Positions 42,195-51,262 of a DNA stretch of 64,000 nucleotides are shown here, in pieces; positions within the stretch are counted from its first letter, which is position 1; each line of letters opens with the position of its first letter. The DNA comes from JBMOPD01 sp049323615. GTDB lineage: Bacteria; Bacillota; Desulfotomaculia; Desulfotomaculales; Desulfocucumaceae. The stretch spans positions 62,001 through 126,000 of the forward strand of contig JBMOPD010000035.1 in assembly GCA_049323615.1 (NCBI GenBank), written 5' to 3'. The notes below the pieces were generated by a model. That model was not told the DNA's origin and searched no databases. It worked only from the letters and a program-made list of their open reading frames with translations. A program made the position numbers and the translations under genes.

Positions 42195-42248
42195 AATTTG
42201 TCCTTTCTGAAACTATTAATATATCTGTCCCAAAGCCTTGTTTTTATA

Positions 42249-43505
42249 TTAACACTGATTGAGAGGGGGCCTTTGACCGGTTCTCCTTCTCCCCGAAACA
42301 GACAGAACCGCCCCGGTCAGGGCCAGCAGGGCGGCCAGGTAAAAGGCGCCGCTGAACGACTGGCTCAGCTGCTTGATGTAGCCGGCGCAGGTGGGCCCCA
42401 GTACCTGGCCGATACCGAAAAACAGTGTAACCAGTCCCAGGGTGGCCGGGGCGTTTTTCGGCCCCACCAGGTCGCCGCAGTAGGAAGCCACTATCCCCGG
42501 TATACTCCAGGCGGTCAGCCCGTAAATAATCGCCGAAATCCACACAAACGCCGGTGCCGTAGCGGCCGCCGGCAGGGTGTAGCTGATCACCTGCAGGGTG
42601 AACACAATGGCCAGGGCCGGGCGCCGGCCTATAACATCAGACAGCGTACCCCAGATGATGGCGCTGCCGATGGAGAGAAACCCCACCAGGCTCCAGACGC
42701 TTCCCGCCATGACCTGTGAGAAGCCCTTTTCCCCCACCAGAAAATTGACAAAAAACATGGCGTAAATGATATAGGAAAAGCCGAAGCAAAAGTAGATGAC
42801 GGTGAGCACCGGCACACCCCTGAACAGGAATATCTCCCGCACGCCCAGGATCCTCTCGCCGCCGGGGGAGGCTTCCGGCGCCGCCGGGTCTGCCCCGCCC
42901 ATGGGGGCAAGGCCCTTTTCCGCGGGGTGGTTTCTGATAAACAGCATGGCCAGCACCGCTATTACCACCACCAGCAAACCCAGCGTCAGCCAGCCCAGCC
43001 TCCAGCCCTGGGCCGGGTAGGCCCTGTTCAACAGAGGTACAAGCCAGCCGGTCACCGCAATGGCCAGCCCGGAACCACCCACCAGGAAGCCGCAGGCCAT
43101 TCCCCGGCGTTTTTGCGAGAACCAGCTGGGAGCCAGCCCCATGATGGAAATATTGCCGCCCGCGCTCCCTATTCCGGTGAGAAACCGCAATGCAACCAGG
43201 GAAACAACCCCTCCGGCCAGGGCCGTAGCCGCCATGGTCAGCCCGGTCCAGAACATGGCCACCGCTATAACCATCCTGGGGCCGTAGCGGGAAGCCAGCA
43301 CTCCCGCCACCAGGGCAGCCAGGACGTACCCGAACATATTGGCCGAGGCGATTATTCCGGTCTGGTCGTGGGGCAGCCGCAGGCCCGCCTGCATGGAGGG
43401 AAGTATCATGCTGTACCCGAACCGGCCAAAACCCAGCGCCCCGGCCACCACCAGTATGCCAACTGCCAGGATGGCCCAGCCGTAATGGAGCTTGTATACC
43501 TTCAC
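42249..43505 (-). CDS. MFS transporter (oxalate:formate antiporter-like / OFA group)
   Basis: 418 residues with about twelve membrane segments. The N-terminus YKLHYGWAILAVGILVVAGALGFGRFGYSMILPSM and the loop LASRYGPRMVIA are typical of the monocarboxylate/OFA part of the superfamily. GTG start with GGGGG nine bases upstream. It heads the MFS-iclR-yqeC-mocA-moeA-like operon. The substrate is probably an organic acid. Confidence 0.72.
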   Translation of the reverse strand: MKVYKLHYGWAILAVGILVVAGALGFGRFGYSMILPSMQAGLRLPHDQTGIIASANMFGYVLAALVAGVLASRYGPRMVIAVAMFWTGLTMAATALAGGVVSLVALRFLTGIGSAGGNISIMGLAPSWFSQKRRGMACGFLVGGSGLAIAVTGWLVPLLNRAYPAQGWRLGWLTLGLLVVVIAVLAMLFIRNHPAEKGLAPMGGADPAAPEASPGGERILGVREIFLFRGVPVLTVIYFCFGFSYIIYAMFFVNFLVGEKGFSQVMAGSVWSLVGFLSIGSAIIWGTLSDVIGRRPALAIVFTLQVISYTLPAAATAPAFVWISAIIYGLTAWSIPGIVASYCGDLVGPKNAPATLGLVTLFFGIGQVLGPTCAGYIKQLSQSFSGAFYLAALLALTGAVLSVSGRRRTGQRPPLNQC

Positions 43506-43627
43506 TTTTTTACGCCCCCAATCACTTTTCCTTCTTTATTTTTCTCCTTCGGGGCCTGCCACACCTTCTTGTATATAATAATTATAGTCCCTTTCAAGAC
43601 GTTCATTTTTATAAACTTCTGTTTTCT

Positions 43628-43656
43628 ATTATAAATTTTCAATTGTCTGAAAACAA
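43628..43656 (-). promoter_or_regulatory. Promoter of the MFS-iclR operon
   Basis: On the minus strand TTGTTT (43651-43656), 17 bases, TATAAT (43628-43633). CAATTG/CAAATTG half-sites flank the -35 and could be a regulator site. Confidence 0.5.
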
Positions 43657-43677
43657 ATTGTCAATATTAATTATTTT

Positions 43678-43737
43678 GCCACCAAAAAGGATTAACCCTC
43701 CTATACCCTGCTTTCCATCCTTTTTAGCGATGGTGGC
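43678..43737. other. 60-base imperfect stem-loop
   Basis: GCCACC pairs with GGTGGC, and AAAAAGGAT pairs with ATCCTTTTT, across a 24-base loop and one unpaired side bulge. It overlaps the TAGCGAT box of the rightward promoter. Confidence 0.4.
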
Positions 43738-43760
43738 ATTCTGAATTTTCATAATATACT
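43725..43760 (+). promoter_or_regulatory. Rightward promoter with TAGCGATGG box
   Basis: TAGCGATGG (43725-43733) is followed after 21 bases by TATACT (43755-43760), or after 18 by TAATAT. The 13 bases before the box (TTTCCATCCTTTT) match the bzd box context except for one base. It would drive the hydroxyacid dehydrogenase/CoA ligase/symporter genes. Confidence 0.55.
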
Positions 43761-43894
43761 TAATTAACCAAAATTCTTTTTGCTTTCCCCGGGAAAGAGC
43801 AGGACGGATATACGGTGGTTTAGCTTTCCAGGAGAAATGAACGGGTGACCGGTTTAGCCGGGCGCCCCGGCAAAAAATCTAAGGAGGCTGAACA

Positions 43895-44899
43895 ATGTCG
43901 ACCAATATACTGATCATTCAGGAGGAAGCGGAAAAATATGCGGCCATGATTGAAGCAAAATTCCCCCGGGAGGTTAAAGACGGGACCCTCAAGCTATACC
44001 CCTGCAAAGATGAGTCATCCATCCCGGATGATGTAAGCCACATCAACATCGTGGGCACCTGGCCGCTGGTCAGACAAATCCCGCAAATGAAGGAACTGAA
44101 ATGGGTGATGACATTCAGCTCGGGGGTTGACCACTGGGAGAAATCCGGCCTGCTGCCCGGGAAAATCCCGCTGGTGCACGTGCCCGGGGGGTCAGGAGTT
44201 CCGGTGGCCGAGTTTGTGATCGGGCTTCTTTTAAACCACGTTAAACACTACGACGAAATCTGGGAAAACCAGAAGCAGGTCAAATTCGTGCGCATCCAGG
44301 GACAGGAACTTTATGGAAAAACCCTGGGCATCATCGGGCTGGGCGGAATCGGCAGAGAAATTGCCAAGCGCGCCAAGGCCTTTGATATGAATGTGATCGG
44401 AACCGACATTGCGGTGATGGATATCCCCTTCGTGGATAAGGTGTACCTGGCCAGTGAATTTGAAACAGTACTGCAAATCAGTGATTTTGTGGTCCTGTCC
44501 TGCCCGGAAACCAAAGAGACCCTCAACATGATGAACGAACAGCGGTTCCGGATGATGAAACCCGCCGCTTATTTCATAAACTGCGCCCGGGGATCCCTGG
44601 TGGTTAAGGAAGACCTGATCAAGGCCCTTGAGGAGGGCTATATCGCCGGGGCTTCTATAGACACCTTCTGGATTAAAAACCCCCTGCCCTCGTACCTGCC
44701 CCCTGATGATCCGCTCTGGAAAGCCAAAAACGTCCGCCTCAGCCCCCATATTTCCAGCTGGACGGATATGTACTCCGTCCGTTTTGGCGAGGTTTTTGTG
44801 GAAAATATTGGCAGGTACCTGCGTGGTGAGCCGCTTATCAGTGTGGCTCCGGGATTTGGCGAAAGTTCCCGGGTAATCTACAGCAGAAAAATAAGCTAA
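43895..44899 (+). CDS. D-2-hydroxyacid dehydrogenase (NAD-dependent)
   Basis: 334 residues. NAD-binding domain TLGIIGLGGIGREIAKRAKAF (about 145-165) with the acidic residue further on at IGTDIA. Conserved NCARGSLVVKEDLIKALEEGYIAGASIDTFW (from about residue 229) and the catalytic His in LSPHISSW. ATG after AAGGAGGCTGAACA. It would interconvert a 2-oxo acid and its D-2-hydroxy acid, possibly supplying an aryl-lactate or glycolate-type acid. The CoA ligase follows 30 bases later. Confidence 0.82.
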   Translation: MSTNILIIQEEAEKYAAMIEAKFPREVKDGTLKLYPCKDESSIPDDVSHINIVGTWPLVRQIPQMKELKWVMTFSSGVDHWEKSGLLPGKIPLVHVPGGSGVPVAEFVIGLLLNHVKHYDEIWENQKQVKFVRIQGQELYGKTLGIIGLGGIGREIAKRAKAFDMNVIGTDIAVMDIPFVDKVYLASEFETVLQISDFVVLSCPETKETLNMMNEQRFRMMKPAAYFINCARGSLVVKEDLIKALEEGYIAGASIDTFWIKNPLPSYLPPDDPLWKAKNVRLSPHISSWTDMYSVRFGEVFVENIGRYLRGEPLISVAPGFGESSRVIYSRKIS

Positions 44900-44929
44900 A
44901 TAGCTGGCTTATAAATGGAGGAAAGGTTA

Positions 44930-46252
44930 ATGGGAAACAAGACAAAAACCATGATCTGGAACCCCGAGGCGGAAACAATGCCAATGGCGGAGAAGAAAAA
45001 ACTCCAGCTGCAGCGCCTGCAGGAAGTGGTTGACAGGGCATACAATAATGTCCCCTTTTACCGCCGGGCCCTTGACGAAAAAGGGATTAAGCCCCGGGAC
45101 GTCAAGTCCCTGGAGGATATACAGAAGCTTCCCTTTACCGTCAAGAACGACCTGCGGGATAATTATCCGTACAAATTATTTGCCGTACCGATGAGTAAAA
45201 TCGTCCGCATCCACGCATCCAGCGGCACCACCGGCAAACCCATCGTTGGCTCCTACACCAGGAACGACCTGGACCTCTGGATGGAGGTAATAGCGCGGTC
45301 CATGGCGGCGGCCGGGGTAACCGAGGACGATATTGTGCACAATGCCTACGGCTACGGCCTGTTTACCGGGGGTATGGGCTTCCACTACGGCGCGGAAAGG
45401 ATCGGCGCCGCCGTGGTACCGGTGTCGGGAGGATTCACCAAGCGCCAGGTGATGCTCTGGCAGGACTTTAAGCCCACTGTGCTGTGCTGCACCCCTTCCT
45501 ATGCCCTTGTGCTGGCCGAAACCATGGCCGAGATGGGTGTCGGCCTTGATCAAATAAGCCTGCGGGTGGGGCTGTTCGGAGCCGAGCCCTGGACCGAACA
45601 AATGCGCCGGGAGATCGAAAGCAAGCTGGGACTGGAGGCCTTCAACCAGTTCGGCCTCACCGAGCTTATCGGCCCCGGCGTATCGGCGGAGTGCCCCTAC
45701 CACAACGGCATGCACATTCAGGACGACCATTTCCTGCCCGAAATAATCAGCCCGGAAACCGGTGAGGCGCTTGAATACGGCCGGCAGGGCGAGTTGGTAT
45801 TAACCGCCCTGACCAAGGAAGCGTTTCCGGTTATCCGCTACCGGACCAGGGACATAACCACCCTGGACCCCGAACCCTGCCCCTGCGGCCGGACAACGGT
45901 CAGAATGATGCGGCTTGCCGGCCGGTCCGACGATATGCTCATCATCCGGGGGGTCAACGTATTTCCCTCCCAGATAGAAGGCGTTATCTTAAACCACAAT
46001 GAAGTGGCGCCCCAGTATCTGATCGTGGTGGACCGGACCCGCAACCTGGACCAGATCGAAGTGCAGGTGGAAGCGGTGGATGAGCTTTATCAAAAGGACG
46101 AAAGCGAGCTTTCCAGGGTCAGCGACCGGCTGCAAAAGGATTTGGCCCAAACCCTCGGGCTGACGGCAAAGGTGGTCATAGTGCCGCCCAGGAGCATCGC
46201 CCGCAGTGAGGGGAAGGCCAGGCGCGTACTGGACAGGCGCAACCTCAGCTGA
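44930..46252 (+). CDS. paaK: Phenylacetate-CoA ligase family enzyme
   Basis: About 440 residues. The AMP-binding motif HASSGTTGKPIVGSYT (near residue 97), FNQFGLTELIGPGVSAEC (near residue 240) and the C-terminal GRSDDMLIIRGVNVFPSQIE mark the PaaK family. The ATG at 44930 follows GGAGGAAAGGTTA; the frame start at 44915 would use that ribosome site as codons. It activates an aryl-acetate or similar acid with CoA and ATP. The next genes are a symporter pair, suggesting uptake followed by activation. Confidence 0.82.
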   Translation: MGNKTKTMIWNPEAETMPMAEKKKLQLQRLQEVVDRAYNNVPFYRRALDEKGIKPRDVKSLEDIQKLPFTVKNDLRDNYPYKLFAVPMSKIVRIHASSGTTGKPIVGSYTRNDLDLWMEVIARSMAAAGVTEDDIVHNAYGYGLFTGGMGFHYGAERIGAAVVPVSGGFTKRQVMLWQDFKPTVLCCTPSYALVLAETMAEMGVGLDQISLRVGLFGAEPWTEQMRREIESKLGLEAFNQFGLTELIGPGVSAECPYHNGMHIQDDHFLPEIISPETGEALEYGRQGELVLTALTKEAFPVIRYRTRDITTLDPEPCPCGRTTVRMMRLAGRSDDMLIIRGVNVFPSQIEGVILNHNEVAPQYLIVVDRTRNLDQIEVQVEAVDELYQKDESELSRVSDRLQKDLAQTLGLTAKVVIVPPRSIARSEGKARRVLDRRNLS

Positions 46253-46488
46253 TCAACGTCCAATTTACAAGTCAAATGTATTGCCAAGCATTGGAAAGAA
46301 CACCCCGTTATACAAAAGATATAAACCCCGGGGCCAGGGGAGATCGGGTTCATTTTCGCCTGCGGCTGGGGGGTGATTTGGGGGGGAAAAGGCAATCCTT
46401 CAGCCCGGCGGCGGCCGCCAAACGGCTGCCTGCACCTGGGCTTGTGCTGTTGCTTTTACTATACAGGAATTTAAAAAGGAGGGGTTTT

Positions 46489-46605
46489 ATGCTGGGAATG
46501 GCGGACGGCTGGACGGCGCTGGTATGGCTTTTAAATGTGGCGTCCATGTTACTGTGCGTTGTGTACGGAATAATCAACTGGAACAAGGGCGGTGAGGATT
46601 GGTGA
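46489..46605 (+). CDS. Symporter small accessory protein (38 residues)
   Basis: MLGMADGWTALVWLLNVASM begins a 38-residue protein with a single hydrophobic helix (about 8-30) and a charged tail (NWNKGGEDW). A strong AAAGGAGGGG lies 5 bases before the ATG. Its stop TGA overlaps the GTG of the sodium:solute symporter. Short proteins of this kind accompany SSS-family symporters. The 236 bases before it show no recognised feature. Confidence 0.8.
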   Translation: MLGMADGWTALVWLLNVASMLLCVVYGIINWNKGGEDW

Positions 46606-48209
46606 ATCTTGGTCTCTTAGCAGTTGTGCTGGTCTGTTATGTTATAATCGTTACCTACTTGAGTTATCTCGGCTACCGCCAGACCAAAAACGCCGAGGAC
46701 TACATGGTGGCCGGAAGGCAGATGACAGGCTGGATCATGGCCCTGTCTTACGCCTCCACCTTTATCAGCACCTCGGCCATCGTGGGCTTCGGCGGGGCCG
46801 CCGGGGTTTTCGGCTTTACCCTGATGTGGCTGTCGTTTTTCAATATCATACTGGGAATTTTTGTGGCCTTCATCTTCCTGGGCGAGCCTATCCGGCGCAT
46901 GTCCAGCAACCTGGGGACCAGCACCCTGGCCTCCATGCTGGGCGAGCGCTACCAGTCCAAGTTCATCACCTGGTTCATCGGGCTGATGATATTCCTGCTC
47001 ATGCCGCCGTACACCGGCGTGGTGATGATTGGCGGCGCGCGGTTCATCGAGGAGTCCCTGAAGATCGACTACAACCTGGCGCTGCTTATGCTGGCCGTCA
47101 TCATCGCCGTTTACGTGGGCTGGGGCGGGCTGAAGGGAATCATGTACGCCGACGCCTTCATGTGCGGGATGATGATCCTTGGTATGGTGGTCCTGCTGTT
47201 TAAGACCTATTCTGTGGTGGGCGGTGTGACCGCCGGTCACCAGGCCCTGACCGGCATAGCCAACCTGGTGCCGGAAAACCTGGCCAAGGGCGGGCACCTG
47301 GGCTGGACTGCCATGCCCAAGTGGGGATCACCCATCTGGTGGACGGTGATCAGCACCATAGTGATGGGGGTGGGCATCGGGGTGCTGGCCCAGCCCCAGC
47401 TGGTCTTGCGGTTTTTGACCGTGCCCAGCAAAATGGCCCTTAACCGGGCGGTGCTGACCGGCGGCGTCTGCATCTTCCTTTTCACCGGCACGGCCTTCAT
47501 GGTGGGCCCCCTGACCAACGTCTACTTCCACGATACACTGGGTAAGATTTCCATTGTGGTGGCCAAGGGCAACACCGACCTGATCATTCCCACCTTCATC
47601 AACTCGATCATGCCTCCGGCCTACATCTACCTGTTCATGGTCACCCTTTTGTCGGCCTGCATCACCACGGTAAACGGCCTGATTCACGTCCAGAGCGTGG
47701 CCTTCTCCCGGGACCTGCTGGCCACCTGGAACATTAAGGCCAACCCCCTGCTGCTGTCCCGCATCGGGGTGGCCGTGGGGGCGGTGGCGGCGGTGATTAT
47801 GGCCTACATCCTGCCCATCAGCATCATCGCCCGGGCCACCGCCTTCTGGTTCGGCATATGCGCCGCCGGCATCCTGCCGGCATTGCTGGGGGCCATCTTC
47901 TGGCCCCGGGTGACCAGGCAGGCGGCTGTCTGGAGTGTGGCCCTGGGGTACGGGGTGTCCATTTTCGGGTTTGTTTTCCTGCATGCCTCTGAGGCCGTAC
48001 CCTTCGGCATCTGCAAGGCCATCTTCGGCAAACCCACCCTGCTTGGATACCCCTGGACCCACGTGGACCCGCTGTTCTACAGCATTGTTATTTCCGCCGC
48101 GGCCCTGGTTATCGTCACCTTCCTGACCAGTCCGATGCCCCAGGAGCATCTGGACAGGTGCTTCCGCAAACGGAGGAGCATTACCGGCGGCGAACAGATC
48201 GGGGCCTGA
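46602..48209 (+). CDS. Sodium:solute symporter (SSS family)
   Basis: About 535 residues and some 13 membrane segments. Family landmarks are YLGYRQTKNAEDYMVAGRQM (about 20-40), STSAIVGFGGAAGVFG, and LLSACITTVNGLIHVQSVAFSRDL. A GTG start overlaps the stop of the small accessory protein, so translation is coupled. The downstream terminator is at 48232. It likely imports the organic acid that the upstream CoA ligase activates; acetate, pantothenate and aromatic acids are all known substrates of the family. Confidence 0.82.
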   Translation: MNLGLLAVVLVCYVIIVTYLSYLGYRQTKNAEDYMVAGRQMTGWIMALSYASTFISTSAIVGFGGAAGVFGFTLMWLSFFNIILGIFVAFIFLGEPIRRMSSNLGTSTLASMLGERYQSKFITWFIGLMIFLLMPPYTGVVMIGGARFIEESLKIDYNLALLMLAVIIAVYVGWGGLKGIMYADAFMCGMMILGMVVLLFKTYSVVGGVTAGHQALTGIANLVPENLAKGGHLGWTAMPKWGSPIWWTVISTIVMGVGIGVLAQPQLVLRFLTVPSKMALNRAVLTGGVCIFLFTGTAFMVGPLTNVYFHDTLGKISIVVAKGNTDLIIPTFINSIMPPAYIYLFMVTLLSACITTVNGLIHVQSVAFSRDLLATWNIKANPLLLSRIGVAVGAVAAVIMAYILPISIIARATAFWFGICAAGILPALLGAIFWPRVTRQAAVWSVALGYGVSIFGFVFLHASEAVPFGICKAIFGKPTLLGYPWTHVDPLFYSIVISAAALVIVTFLTSPMPQEHLDRCFRKRRSITGGEQIGA

Positions 48210-48231
48210 GAATTTACTGCAAGCTTATAAA

Positions 48232-48266
48232 GGGGGCCGGCAAAATGCCGGCCCTTTTCCGTTTTT
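48232..48266 (+). terminator. Terminator after the symporter gene
   Basis: The stem GGGCCGGCA/TGCCGGCCC with a 3-base loop is followed by TTTTCCGTTTTTT. Confidence 0.8.
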
Positions 48267-48268
48267 TC

Positions 48269-48310
48269 AGCCAATCCCAAATCCCCAATCTCCAATCCCT
48301 AATCCCTGTC
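48269..48310. repeat. Low-complexity CCAATCCC/TAATCCC tract
   Basis: Seven-base-like units CCAATCC, CAAATCC, CCAATCT, CCAATCC, CTAATCC lie in tandem between the terminator and trkA. Confidence 0.6.
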
Positions 48311-48311
48311 C

Positions 48312-48962
48312 TTACCCTTCGGTCTCCAGGGCTTTCAGCTTTTCATTCCTGCCTATGACAATCAGTATGTCCCCCTCGGCAATCTCCTGACTGGCCCCCG
48401 GGGAAAAGATGAAATCCTGGCCGCGCCGGATGGCCAGCACGGTTATACCGTATTTTTTCCTCAGGCCCGATTCCTGCAGGGTGATGCCGGCAAATTTTGC
48501 CGGCGCCACCAGTTCAATCAGGCTGAAGTCCGGGGACAGGTTTATCTGGTCGATGATGTTTTTGGAAACCAGCCAGCGGGCTACCCGCTCACCCATATCC
48601 CTTTCCGGGAAGACCACTATGTCGGCCCCTATTTTCTGCAGCACCTTGCCCTGCAGCCCGGTGGAAGCCTTGGCCACAACCTTTTTTACGCCCATTTCCT
48701 TCAGCATCAAGGTAACCAGGATGTTGGACTGGATGTCCTGTCCTATGGCCACCACCACCACATCGAAGTTGCGCAAGCCTAAAGAGTTCAGGACCCCCTC
48801 CTCCAGGGCGTTGGCCTGAACGGCATGGGTGACAACTTCGGCCAGTTCCTCCACCTTGCCCTCGTCGGTATCGATGGCCAGCACCTCATAGCCCATCCGG
48901 GCCAGCGTCATGGCCAGGCTTGAGCCGAACCGGCCCAGGCCGATTACTGCAAACTGCTTCAT
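48312..48962 (-). CDS. trkA: Potassium uptake regulatory subunit TrkA/KtrA
   Basis: 216 residues. The RCK-N Rossmann domain starts FAVIGLGRFGSSLAMTLARMG (about 4-24) with the acidic residue in AIDTD. The C-terminal RCK-C domain contains GITVLAIRRGQDFIFSP. It gates TrkH/KtrB in response to nucleotides and lies eight bases behind that gene. Confidence 0.9.
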   Translation of the reverse strand: MKQFAVIGLGRFGSSLAMTLARMGYEVLAIDTDEGKVEELAEVVTHAVQANALEEGVLNSLGLRNFDVVVVAIGQDIQSNILVTLMLKEMGVKKVVAKASTGLQGKVLQKIGADIVVFPERDMGERVARWLVSKNIIDQINLSPDFSLIELVAPAKFAGITLQESGLRKKYGITVLAIRRGQDFIFSPGASQEIAEGDILIVIGRNEKLKALETEG

Positions 48963-48970
48963 AATTTTCC

Positions 48971-50329
48971 TTACCCCACTATAATTTTTTCCTCGGGATA
49001 TTTCCTCCTTGAATGAATTCTTTTCTGGGCCAGGGCAAAGGCTATGGTAATCGGTCCCAGCCTGCCCAAAAACATGGTCAATATGATCAGCACCCGGCCC
49101 GCCTCGCTCAGCTGCGGCGTCATATTCATAGACAGGCCGACGGTGCCGAAAGCCGACACCGTTTCAAACAGCAACGTTAAAAAGTCCGCTTTTTCAGTGA
49201 TCGTGAGGACCATGGTGACCAGAATCACCCATAAAACCGCCAGCAGCAGTATGGTTAATGCTTTATATACCTGGCTGAAAGGTATTCTTTTACGGTAAAT
49301 TTCTATGTCCTCCCGGCCCGATGAAATTGACCCGGCAGCCAAAAGGAGGAGGCTGAAGGTGGTGGTTTTGATGCCCCCGCCGGTGGATCCCGGTGAAGCG
49401 CCGATAAACATCAATATAACTATGAGAAAAAGAGTTGTCGGGCGCAGGGTGCTTAAATCCACCGTATTGAAGCCCGCGGTGCGCGGGGTAACCCCCTGAA
49501 AATAGGAAGCCAGTATCTTACCGTGCAGGGGCAGCCCCCTTAAGGCCGCATTCCACTCCAGAAGCATAATCAAAATTGTGGCCGTGACAAGCAGTATGGC
49601 GGTGGTGGTGATAACAAGGCGGCTGTGAACCGACAGCCTCTTTTTTTCCTTATAGTTTTTCCACAGGTCGTATACTACCGAAAAGCCCAGCCCGCCGATA
49701 ATGATCAGGGAAGTTACCGTCAGGTTGACCACCGGGTCGGTTTTATACCCCGTCAGGCTCCGGAAATCCCCGAACAGGTCAAAGCCTGCGTTGTTAAAGG
49801 CGCTGACCGAGTGAAAAAGGCCGAACCAGGCTCCCCTGCCGGGGCCCATTTCCCTGCCCCACCAGGTTCCCAGTATGCAGGCGGCCAGGAGTTCCGTGCC
49901 CAGGGTAAAAAAAAGTATAGTCTTAACGAGCCTGACCACTCCCTGAATATTTATCTGGTTCAGGGACTCCTGGATCAGCAGCCTGCTCCTGAGGCCGATT
50001 TGTTTGCCCATGATAATGAAAAAAATCATGGCCATGGTCATAAAGCCCAGTCCGCCCGTGGAGATAAGCAGTAATATCAGGACCTGGCCCGGTACCGTCC
50101 AGTGGGTCCCGGTATCAACCACCACCAGGCCGGTGACGCACATGGCGGAGGTGGCGGTGAACAGGGCGGTCAAAAAGTCGGTTTGCTTCCCTGGAACAGT
50201 GAATACCGGCAGCGTTAAAAGCAGCGCGCCCAGGGTTATTATCGAGGCAAATCCCAGCACCAGTATCTGCGGGGGAGACAGGGCAAGCCTTTTATATTTG
50301 CCTGGCTGATTCCGGCTGTACGCGGTCAT
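48971..50329 (-). CDS. trkH: Potassium uptake membrane subunit TrkH/KtrB
   Basis: 452 residues. Four pore-loop repeats are visible, e.g. FTATSAMCVTGLVVVDTGTHW (about 58-78), FNNAGFDLFG, GASPGSTGGGIKTTT and the last near SAFGTVGLSMNMTP. It forms a K+ channel-like transporter with TrkA. ATG start. Confidence 0.9.
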   Translation of the reverse strand: MTAYSRNQPGKYKRLALSPPQILVLGFASIITLGALLLTLPVFTVPGKQTDFLTALFTATSAMCVTGLVVVDTGTHWTVPGQVLILLLISTGGLGFMTMAMIFFIIMGKQIGLRSRLLIQESLNQINIQGVVRLVKTILFFTLGTELLAACILGTWWGREMGPGRGAWFGLFHSVSAFNNAGFDLFGDFRSLTGYKTDPVVNLTVTSLIIIGGLGFSVVYDLWKNYKEKKRLSVHSRLVITTTAILLVTATILIMLLEWNAALRGLPLHGKILASYFQGVTPRTAGFNTVDLSTLRPTTLFLIVILMFIGASPGSTGGGIKTTTFSLLLLAAGSISSGREDIEIYRKRIPFSQVYKALTILLLAVLWVILVTMVLTITEKADFLTLLFETVSAFGTVGLSMNMTPQLSEAGRVLIILTMFLGRLGPITIAFALAQKRIHSRRKYPEEKIIVG

Positions 50330-50393
50330 TTTTCACACGGCCCCTTATAAAGGGAATTGTTGCATAAATATTCTTTACCCCATTTCCCAATTC

Positions 50394-51236
50394 CTAATTC
50401 CTGATTTTTAATATCCGGGCGGCGTTGCCTCCCAGTATCTTCTCCTTTGTTGAAGAACTGAGCGGCAGGCCGCGGATAACCTCGATGTTATCCTTTATAC
50501 CGGCCACTCCGGGCCAGTCCGACCCGAAAACGATCTTGTCCGCGTTGCGTTCCAGCTCCGGAAAGTATTCCAGCAGCTTTTGCGGGGGAAGGCCGGCCAC
50601 CTCCATGTATACATTGGGGTGCAGGCGGGCCAGAAAAAACGCCTTGTCATACCAGATCCCCCGCCCGCTGTGGACCATAAGAATGGTCAGGTCCGGGAAG
50701 TCCACCGCCACATCGTCCAAAAAAAGCGGGTCGCCGTACTTCAGGCGGGAGCCTTTGAACACCGACGACCCGGTGTGCACCATGACCGGTATTTGCAGTT
50801 CTTCCGCCCTGGCGTAGACAGGGTACAACATGCGGTCGTTGGGATAAAAATAATTGTAGGTGGGATAGATCTTCAGTCCCCTGATGCCCAAATCCCGCAC
50901 CAGGCGGGTCAATTCCTCCCGGGGCCCGGTCATCAGAAAGGGGTTGACGCTGGCGAAGGGGATCATATTTTCATGGTCCCGGCAGAATTCGGCTACATGC
51001 TCATTGGGGCAAATACCGGTGGTAATGGGGCTCAGCTCGGCCAGGACGATCCCGTAATCCACGCCGTTTTCCCGCAGGAACCGGGCGAAATTGGCCGGAT
51101 TGGAATACCTTTCTATAAAGGCGGCCCATTCTTCCCCGGACTTGCCCTGCCTTTCCCGGATCCACTCTTCCGTGGTGGAGCAGTAGGTTTCGTAATAAAT
51201 GGGGTGAATATGAAAATCTATTACCGGAGTATTCAT
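50394..51236 (-). CDS. Amidohydrolase-family metal-dependent hydrolase (amidohydrolase 2)
   Basis: 280 residues from the ATG at 51236, which has AAGGAG 7 bases upstream. The TIM-barrel metal site is seen in IDFHIHP (about 6-12), MVHTGSS, HSGRG and the distal Asp in VFGSDWPG. The family includes decarboxylases and hydrolases of aromatic acids. The in-frame extension to 51338 overlaps the next gene upstream and is not used. Confidence 0.78.
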   Translation of the reverse strand: MNTPVIDFHIHPIYYETYCSTTEEWIRERQGKSGEEWAAFIERYSNPANFARFLRENGVDYGIVLAELSPITTGICPNEHVAEFCRDHENMIPFASVNPFLMTGPREELTRLVRDLGIRGLKIYPTYNYFYPNDRMLYPVYARAEELQIPVMVHTGSSVFKGSRLKYGDPLFLDDVAVDFPDLTILMVHSGRGIWYDKAFFLARLHPNVYMEVAGLPPQKLLEYFPELERNADKIVFGSDWPGVAGIKDNIEVIRGLPLSSSTKEKILGGNAARILKIRN

Positions 51237-51262
51237 TTTCAGTCTCCTTATTAATAAAAGTC

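Larger units (their letters stand above)
43506..43894. other. Divergent intergenic region between MFS and hydroxyacid dehydrogenase genes
   Basis: This 389-base AT-rich stretch holds a leftward promoter (43628-43656), a long imperfect stem-loop (43678-43737), a rightward box promoter (43725-43760) and the AAGGAGG site of the next gene. No gene is supported in it. Confidence 0.7.

Noticed and set aside
46253..46488. GC-rich segment between paaK and the small symporter protein as a possible gene or riboswitch
   Set aside because: No ribosome-site-supported frame apart from the small protein and no recognised RNA fold was seen.
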